DNA from: Clostridiales bacterium UBA4644
GTDB taxonomy: Bacteria; Bacillota; Clostridia; Oscillospirales; Butyricicoccaceae
DNA: 18,066 bases
NCBI GenBank assembly: GCA_002405755.1
Contig: DHMK01000074.1
Coordinates: 1-18,066, forward strand
Direction of reading: 5' to 3'
The notes under the pieces were generated by a model that was not told the DNA's origin, did no database searches, and saw only the letters and a program-made list of their open reading frames with translations. Both the position numbers and the translations under genes were made by a program. This document shows, in pieces, positions 13,781 through 18,066 of the stretch (position 1 is its first letter; each line of letters starts with the position of its first letter).

Positions 13781-15699
13781 TTGGTTATGAACATTTCCCC
13801 GCGATGGCCGTCATGGGCCTGTTTCTGGGCGCGTTCCTTGTGGAGATCTTCGGCTCCAAGAACAAGACCGTCCGGAACATCCTGGCCGTTGGCGCAGCAG
13901 CCATCGCCTTTGCGGAGATCGTCGCTTTGATCAAGCCCGTCATGATCGACGGCCAGGTGATCTCCTACTGGATGGGCGGCTGGGAGCCGGTCAACGGCTA
14001 TGCCATCGGCATCGGCTATGAGATCGACCAGCTGAACCTGTTCTTCGCTCTGCTGGTGGTCTCCACCTTCCTGTTCTCCGGCATCTATTCGCTGAAGTAT
14101 ATGGAGCGGGACCATCATCTGGGCCACTACTACACCCTGTATCTGATGCTCTCCGGCTCTGTGCTGGGTCTTGTGCTCACCGGCGATATCTTCAATATGT
14201 TCGTCATGATCGAGATCATGACCTTCGCCTGCGTGGCTCTGGCTGCCTTCCGCAGCCGGCAGAAGGGCGCTCTGGAGGCCAGCTTCAAATATCTGGTCAT
14301 CGGCTCCATGGGCTCCTCCTTCACCCTCTTCGGCATCACCCTGCTCTATGCCCAGTGCCACACGCTGAACATGGCGCAGCTCTCCTCCATCCTTTCCACC
14401 ACCCATACCCCCACCACGACGCTGGCGCTGGGCATGCTGGTGGCCGGCTTCGGCGTGAAGGCCTATCTGGTGCCCTTCCACACCCCTGCCGCCGATTCCT
14501 ACACCGTGGCCCCCGCCTCTGTCTCCATGATGTTCTCCGGTATGGTGAACAAGGCCGGCGTCTACGGCATGATCCGTCTGCTTTACATCATCTTCCGCTC
14601 CATGGATTCCACCGCGGTGCAGACCCTGCTGACCATCATCGGCACGGTGACCATGTTCGTGGGCGTTACCATGGCGCTTTCGCAGCATGACTTCAAGCGT
14701 CTGCTGGCCTTCCACTCCATCTCCCAGATCGGCTATGTGATCACCGCCGCCGGCCTGGGCACGGCGCTGGGCCTGACGGGCGGCCTGTTCCACGCCATGA
14801 ACCACACCCTGTTCAAGGGCCTGCTGTTCCTGTGCGCCGGCGCCGTCTTCTATGCCACCGGCAGCACCAATCTGGACGAGCTGGGCGGCCTGAGCAAGCG
14901 GATGCCCAAGACCACCATCTGCTTCCTGGTGGGCGCCTTCTCCATCGCCGGCCTGCCCCCCTTCAACGGCTTTGCATCCAAGTGGATGATCTATCAGGCC
15001 ACCTATGAAAAGGCCGTTACCACCGGCCACATCGGCTATGCCCTGGTGACGGTGGTGGCGCTGGTGGTGTCTGTCATGACGCTGGCCTCCTTCATCAAGG
15101 TGACCCAGGCCGTCTTCTTCGGCCAGACCCCGCTGACCTGCCGCAAGGCCAAGGAGGTCCCCTTCGCCATGCGCCTTCCCATGTGGATCATGTCTGTCCT
15201 GTGCCTGCTGACCGGCGTCTGCTACGAGCAGGTCAATAAGTATCTGCTGACGCCCGCCGTCAAGGCCGCCTTCGGCGTGACCCACTACATCGATGAGATG
15301 ATGGGCCAGGGCTATGCCGCTGCCGCCGGCGTCTCCGATATTCTGGTGGAGCCGGCCAAGCTGAGCCTGTGGAACCCCGTTCTGTGGCTGATCCTGTTCG
15401 TGATCGTCCTGGCTGCCGTGGGCATCGTCATCATCACCGGCAAGCCCAGCCGCGGCCGCGTTTTGGAGACCACCTCCCAGGAGGTCGTGGACGGCAAATA
15501 TGCCACCTTCTTCGGCGGCGAAAAGAGCACCTTCTCCCAGGTGGGCGGCTCTGACCTGTTCTGGGGCTTCCGGAAGGACTGGAAGGGCTATTTCAAGGTC
15601 ATCGAGGGCCTGCACTCCGGCGTGGTCAACGACTATGCCATGTGGGTCGTTGCGGCGACGGCCGGCATCGTGCTGTTCATGTTCATCTTTGTGCTGTAA
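13777..15699 (+). CDS. mbhH: MrpD-like antiporter subunit with C-terminal MbhI-like extension (MbhH+I)
   Basis: 640 residues, polytopic, of the NuoL/M/N-MrpA/D family. Ion-path charges are in place: E146 in FVMIEIMT, K228 in GFGVKAYLVPFHTPAADSY, K259 in GMVNKAGVYGMIR, the HSISQIGYV segment, and K346 in MNHTLFKGLLF. Residues 1-500 cover the normal antiporter fold. Residues about 530-640 are additional: a helix (532-554), a hydrophilic linker with FFGGEKSTFSQ and an amphipathic stretch (590-618), then a final helix (619-640). This layout fits the lateral-helix subunit MbhI, which has no separate gene here, so a fusion is likely. Starts at an ATGA overlap after AAGGAGG. Confidence 0.92.
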   Translation: MIGYEHFPAMAVMGLFLGAFLVEIFGSKNKTVRNILAVGAAAIAFAEIVALIKPVMIDGQVISYWMGGWEPVNGYAIGIGYEIDQLNLFFALLVVSTFLFSGIYSLKYMERDHHLGHYYTLYLMLSGSVLGLVLTGDIFNMFVMIEIMTFACVALAAFRSRQKGALEASFKYLVIGSMGSSFTLFGITLLYAQCHTLNMAQLSSILSTTHTPTTTLALGMLVAGFGVKAYLVPFHTPAADSYTVAPASVSMMFSGMVNKAGVYGMIRLLYIIFRSMDSTAVQTLLTIIGTVTMFVGVTMALSQHDFKRLLAFHSISQIGYVITAAGLGTALGLTGGLFHAMNHTLFKGLLFLCAGAVFYATGSTNLDELGGLSKRMPKTTICFLVGAFSIAGLPPFNGFASKWMIYQATYEKAVTTGHIGYALVTVVALVVSVMTLASFIKVTQAVFFGQTPLTCRKAKEVPFAMRLPMWIMSVLCLLTGVCYEQVNKYLLTPAVKAAFGVTHYIDEMMGQGYAAAAGVSDILVEPAKLSLWNPVLWLILFVIVLAAVGIVIITGKPSRGRVLETTSQEVVDGKYATFFGGEKSTFSQVGGSDLFWGFRKDWKGYFKVIEGLHSGVVNDYAMWVVAATAGIVLFMFIFVL

Positions 15700-15713
15700 G
15701 GAGGTGAGTAAAA

Positions 15714-16676
15714 GTGTTTGATATCATGTCTGTTCTGACGACTCTGTTCCACATTCTGGTGTTCCCCGGCCTTCTGTTCGTCTGCGTCATCGGCCTTTTG
15801 CTCGCCGGTATCGACCGCAAGGTCCTGGCGCATATGCAAAAGCGCGTCGGCCCCCCCATTCTCCAGCCCGTCTATGACTTCTTCAAGCTCATGGGCAAGG
15901 AGACCATCATCCCCGAGGAGGCCAACCCCTTCGTTTATAAGGCCGCGCCCCTGGTCGGCTTCGCCAGCCTGGTGGTCATGGCTTTGTTCATCCCCGTGTT
16001 CGGCTACAGCGCCTTCGGCGGCAATGCCGATCTGATCGTCATCCTCTATCTGCTGACCATCCCCGCCGTGGCCCTGATCGTGGGCGGCTCTGCCTCCGGC
16101 TCTCCCTTCGCCGGCATCGGTATCTCCCGTGAGATGGTCACCATGATGTCCTATGAGCTGCCTCTGGTGCTGGTGCTGCTGGCCGTTGCCAAAAAGGTCG
16201 GCGGCGGAGCGCTGTGCTTCTCCCTGCAGGACATCACCCTCTGGCAGCAGACCCAGGGCTGCGGCATCGTCCACTGGAGCCTGATCCCCGCCGCCATCGC
16301 CATGCTGCTGGTCATTCCCGCCGAGGTGGGAACCCAGCCCTTCGACGTGGCCGAGGCGGAGACGGAGATCTGCGAAGGCCCCCTGGTGGAATACAGCGGC
16401 GCGCCGCTGGCCATGTTCAAGCTGAACACCGCCATAAAGATGTTCATCATGACCTCCCTGTTCACCTGCCTGTTCCTGGGCGGCATCAACACCGGCATCG
16501 TGGCCCTCAACGCCCTGATCCTGGTGGCCATCTGCATCGTTCTCACCGTGCTGTGCATGACGCTGATCCATGCGGTCACCGCGCGTCTGAAGATCGAGCA
16601 TCTGTTCAAGTTCTACTGGACCTTCGTCACCGGCCTGGCTGCCGTCAGCCTGGTGCTGGTTTGGTTTGGTCTGTAA
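15714..16676 (+). CDS. mbhM: NuoH-like membrane anchor subunit (MbhM-like)
   Basis: 320 residues with about eight membrane helices, NuoH/complex I subunit 1 family. The first cytoplasmic loop has DRKVLAHMQKRVGPP and QPVYDFFKL (34-59). The acidic loop near 204-227 (AEVGTQPFDVAEAETEICEG and the following Glu residues) is the conserved funnel that links redox chemistry to ion movement in complex I-like enzymes. The C-terminal ARLKIEHLFKFYW is typical of group 4 hydrogenases. The start codon is GTG (15714) with a nearly perfect AAGGAGGTGA site at 15698-15707. It anchors the hydrogenase arm (J, K, L, N) to the Mrp module. Confidence 0.95.
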   Translation: MFDIMSVLTTLFHILVFPGLLFVCVIGLLLAGIDRKVLAHMQKRVGPPILQPVYDFFKLMGKETIIPEEANPFVYKAAPLVGFASLVVMALFIPVFGYSAFGGNADLIVILYLLTIPAVALIVGGSASGSPFAGIGISREMVTMMSYELPLVLVLLAVAKKVGGGALCFSLQDITLWQQTQGCGIVHWSLIPAAIAMLLVIPAEVGTQPFDVAEAETEICEGPLVEYSGAPLAMFKLNTAIKMFIMTSLFTCLFLGGINTGIVALNALILVAICIVLTVLCMTLIHAVTARLKIEHLFKFYWTFVTGLAAVSLVLVWFGL

Positions 16677-16688
16677 GGAGGCAGCGAT

Positions 16689-17135
16689 ATGTTCAAAAAA
16701 CTGATTGCCAACAGCATGGCAAGATCTCCCTGGATCTACCACATCAATACCGGCTCCTGCAACGGCTGTGATATCGAGCTGGTGGCCGTTCTGACCCCGC
16801 GCTACGATGCGGAGCGCTTCGGCTTCAAGCTGGCGGGAACGCCCCGTCACGCGGATATCATCGTGGTCACCGGCCCCATCACCAGCCAGTCCCGCGACCG
16901 CCTGATCCGCACGCTGGAGCAGGTCCCGGAGCCCAAGTGCGTGGTCTCCATGGGCTCCTGCCCCCGGTCCGGCAACGTCTTCAAGGGGAGCTATTCCGTG
17001 GAAGGCCCGCTGGAGAAGTATGTGGATGTGGACGTGGCCGTGGCCGGCTGTACGCCCAAGCCCGAAGCCGTCATCGAGGGCCTGTATAAGGCCGCTCAGA
17101 TCCTGAAGCAGAAGAGGGAGGCTATGAACAAATGA
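16689..17135 (+). CDS. mbhJ: [NiFe] hydrogenase small subunit, NuoB-like (MbhJ-like)
   Basis: 148 residues. The four ligands of the proximal [4Fe-4S] cluster are visible: C24 and C27 in GSCNGCDIE, C91 in MGSCPRSGN, and C121 in AGCTPKPE. C84 is an additional Cys. No Tat signal or C-terminal anchor is present, as expected for a cytoplasm-facing group 4 subunit. It passes electrons from the ferredoxin-like subunit to the NiFe site in MbhL. Compared with the usual GSCA-SGG and GCPPRPE patterns, this protein has GSCPRSGN and GCTPKPE, both mild departures. The gene lies about 6.5 kb from its large-subunit partner, an unusual separation. It overlaps the next gene by 4 nt. Confidence 0.94.
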   Translation: MFKKLIANSMARSPWIYHINTGSCNGCDIELVAVLTPRYDAERFGFKLAGTPRHADIIVVTGPITSQSRDRLIRTLEQVPEPKCVVSMGSCPRSGNVFKGSYSVEGPLEKYVDVDVAVAGCTPKPEAVIEGLYKAAQILKQKREAMNK

Positions 17136-17884
17136 ACTTTCCGTTTTTGAAAGAAGCGATCACGAACCTCTTCTCCAAGCCCAGCACCGTTCAGTACCCC
17201 AATAAGGTGCAGAATGTGGAGGCCAAGCCCGGCTACCGGGGCCGCATCGCCTATGACCCCGAAAAGTGCGTCAACTGCGGCATGTGCATCAAGGTCTGTT
17301 CTCCCGAGGCCATCACCCGCCAGTTTGAGGACGTGGAGGGCGGCCAGAAGATCACCTATACCTTCGACCTGACCTCCTGCACCTTCTGCGGCACCTGCGC
17401 GGATTTCTGCAGCACCAAGGCCATCCAGATGACCGGCGACTACCATATGGTGGCCACGGATATCAAGGACCTGATGGTGGTCGGCTCCAAGGTCAAGGAG
17501 ACCGTCAAGGGCAAGCTCACCTGCGGCGACGACTGCGTCTTCTGCACCCTCTGCGCCAAGACCTGCCCCGAGGGCGCCATCACCGTGGACCGGGCCACCA
17601 AGACCTGGAAGCTGGATGAGGAAAAGTGCGTCAAGTGCGGCCTGTGCGTCAGCAAGTGCCCCAAGAAGTGTCTGCGCTTTGAGGAGCCTGCCGAGGAGGG
17701 CGTCGTCTGCGGCGACGATTGCGTTTTCTGCACCCTCTGCGCCAAAAAGTGCCCCGCCGGCGCCATCACCGTGGACCGGGCGGAGAAAAAGTGGGAGATC
17801 GACCGGGATGCCTGCGTCAAGTGCGGCATCTGCATCCAGGCCTGCCCCAAGAAGGCTCTGAAGATGGGCCCCGTGGAGAAATAA
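17132..17884 (+). CDS. mbhN: Six-cluster polyferredoxin subunit (MbhN/NuoI-like with duplicated ferredoxin extension)
   Basis: 250 residues. The N-terminal part (1-100) is a NuoI/MbhN-type ferredoxin with two [4Fe-4S] motifs: C46-C49-C52-C56 and C83-C86-C89-C93. After a linker (100-130) come two copies of a 62-residue unit (131-192 and 193-250), each with two more CxxCxxCxxxC motifs: C135/138/141/145 and C166/169/172/176, then C197/200/203/207 and C228/231/234/238. That makes 24 ligand cysteines and six clusters, plus extra cysteines C131, C180 and C193. The usual MbhN holds two clusters only. It should collect electrons, presumably from ferredoxin or a partner enzyme, and feed MbhJ. Last gene of the operon, followed by a terminator. 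Confidence 0.93.
   Translation: MNFPFLKEAITNLFSKPSTVQYPNKVQNVEAKPGYRGRIAYDPEKCVNCGMCIKVCSPEAITRQFEDVEGGQKITYTFDLTSCTFCGTCADFCSTKAIQMTGDYHMVATDIKDLMVVGSKVKETVKGKLTCGDDCVFCTLCAKTCPEGAITVDRATKTWKLDEEKCVKCGLCVSKCPKKCLRFEEPAEEGVVCGDDCVFCTLCAKKCPAGAITVDRAEKKWEIDRDACVKCGICIQACPKKALKMGPVEK
17522..17881 (+). repeat. Internal direct repeat (186-base unit) in the polyferredoxin gene
   Basis: Unit 1 spans 17522-17707 and unit 2 spans 17708-17881 (slightly shorter at the end). Both start with codons for CGDDCVFCTLCAK. The first 75 bases match at 67 positions, while the remainder has diverged more. Differences include synonymous changes, so it is a true diverged duplication rather than a sequencing or assembly duplication. 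Confidence 0.9.
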
Positions 17885-17913
17885 TTTCTGCGGGAAACAG
17901 CAGCGTTTCTTTC

Positions 17914-17950
17914 CTCCGGCGGGCTTTTTGCCCGCCGGAGCGCTTATTTT
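17914..17950 (+). terminator. Intrinsic terminator of the hydrogenase operon
   Basis: A perfect 11-bp stem (17914-17924 with 17930-17940, CTCCGGCGGGC/GCCCGCCGGAG) with a TTTTT loop, 30 bases after the last stop codon. A broken T-tract (TTATTTT, 17944-17950) follows. The very stable stem makes termination likely. Confidence 0.75.
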
Positions 17951-17981
17951 GGGAAAACGCAGGTTTTCTGCCAAAAACGGC

Positions 17982-18010
17982 TTGTAATCCCTCACGGAAG
18001 GGCGTAAAAT
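17982..18010 (+). promoter_or_regulatory. Putative sigma-A promoter leading out of the window
   Basis: TTGTAA (17982-17987, 4 of 6) and TAAAAT (18005-18010, 5 of 6) with the ideal 17-base spacing, just after the hydrogenase terminator. Transcription would start near 18017. The gene it serves lies beyond the right edge. Confidence 0.55.
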
Positions 18011-18027
18011 CAGGAATAGACAGAACG

Positions 18028-18062
18028 CCGGGCCTTCGCCCGGGAAAAGGCCATGGCCTTTT
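18028..18062 (+). other. Two consecutive hairpins in a leader at the window edge
   Basis: First hairpin: CCGGGC (18028-18033), loop CTTC, GCCCGG (18038-18043). Second: the perfect 18-base palindrome AAAAGGCCATGGCCTTTT (18045-18062), with an A-rich left and a T-rich right end as in a bidirectional terminator. Both lie directly downstream of the predicted start point near 18017. They could be the beginning of a structured RNA or a regulatory leader, but the window stops here. Confidence 0.4.
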
Positions 18063-18066
18063 CTGC

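Noticed and set aside
1839..15615. Very long minus-strand open frames (for example 1839-3572, 3936-6395, 13738-15615)
   Set aside because: They lie opposite well-identified plus-strand genes and encode His/Gln/Gly/Ala/Arg-rich low-complexity strings with no domain. They result from high GC at third codon positions.
17522..17881. Repeat in the polyferredoxin gene as an assembly artefact
   Set aside because: The two units differ by many substitutions, including synonymous ones and a shorter end, and the reading frame stays open through both.
8692..17884. Annotation of the cluster as respiratory complex I (Nuo) or as a plain Mrp antiporter
   Set aside because: The NuoD-like protein keeps both NiFe Cys pairs, hyp genes are embedded in the cluster, and no NuoE/F/G or full-length MrpA is present.
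1..18066. CRISPR arrays, insertion sequences, tRNA genes or attachment sites
   Set aside because: No regularly spaced repeats, transposase or integrase genes, or tRNA-like cloverleafs were found on either strand.

Overview
The window is GC-rich, densely packed DNA with every recognisable gene on the + strand. Shine-Dalgarno sites of the AGGAGG type precede most genes, and a spoVAC-spoVAD-spoVAE block marks the organism as an endospore-forming Firmicute. The high GC and gene style would suit a GC-rich gut clostridium of the Oscillospiraceae type, but the family assignment is inference. No mobile elements, tRNA/rRNA genes or CRISPR arrays are visible.

Layout. (1) 121-1924: spoVAC, spoVAD and spoVAE, for loading dipicolinic acid into the spore. 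(2) 1939-3856: a putative sigma-A promoter, an N-acyl-D-amino-acid deacylase of the amidohydrolase superfamily, a 66-residue protein of unknown function and a strong intrinsic terminator. (3) 3857-4061: a non-coding control region with an inverted repeat, a putative promoter and a leader hairpin. (4) 4062-8623: hypF, hypC, hypD and hypE, which build and deliver the Fe(CN)2CO group of [NiFe] hydrogenases. (5) 8692-17884: a Mrp-linked, membrane-bound group 4 [NiFe] hydrogenase of the Mbh type, with hypA and hypB (nickel insertion) placed between its catalytic and membrane genes. (6) 17885-18066: a terminator, then a good promoter and two hairpins leading out of the window.

How it works together. 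Using the Pyrococcus furiosus Mbh letters, the order is K-L-hypA-hypB-A-B-C-D-E-F-G-H(+I)-M-J-N. L carries both Cys pairs of a NiFe site (C63/C66 and C354/C357), J has proximal-cluster ligands, M is the NuoH-like membrane anchor, and A-H form the Mrp-type cation antiporter module. By analogy with Mbh, reduced ferredoxin would be oxidised, protons reduced to H2, and the energy stored as an ion (probably Na+) gradient. All six hyp functions are present, so the locus is nearly self-sufficient.

Most unusual points: the last subunit (N) is not the usual two-cluster ferredoxin but a six-cluster polyferredoxin made by an internal tandem duplication; the MrpD-like subunit carries a C-terminal extension that probably replaces the separate MbhI; the large subunit ends exactly at the normal protease cleavage site and no maturation protease is encoded; and the gene order is rearranged, with hypAB inserted. 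The window has no gene-free stretch longer than 300 bases.
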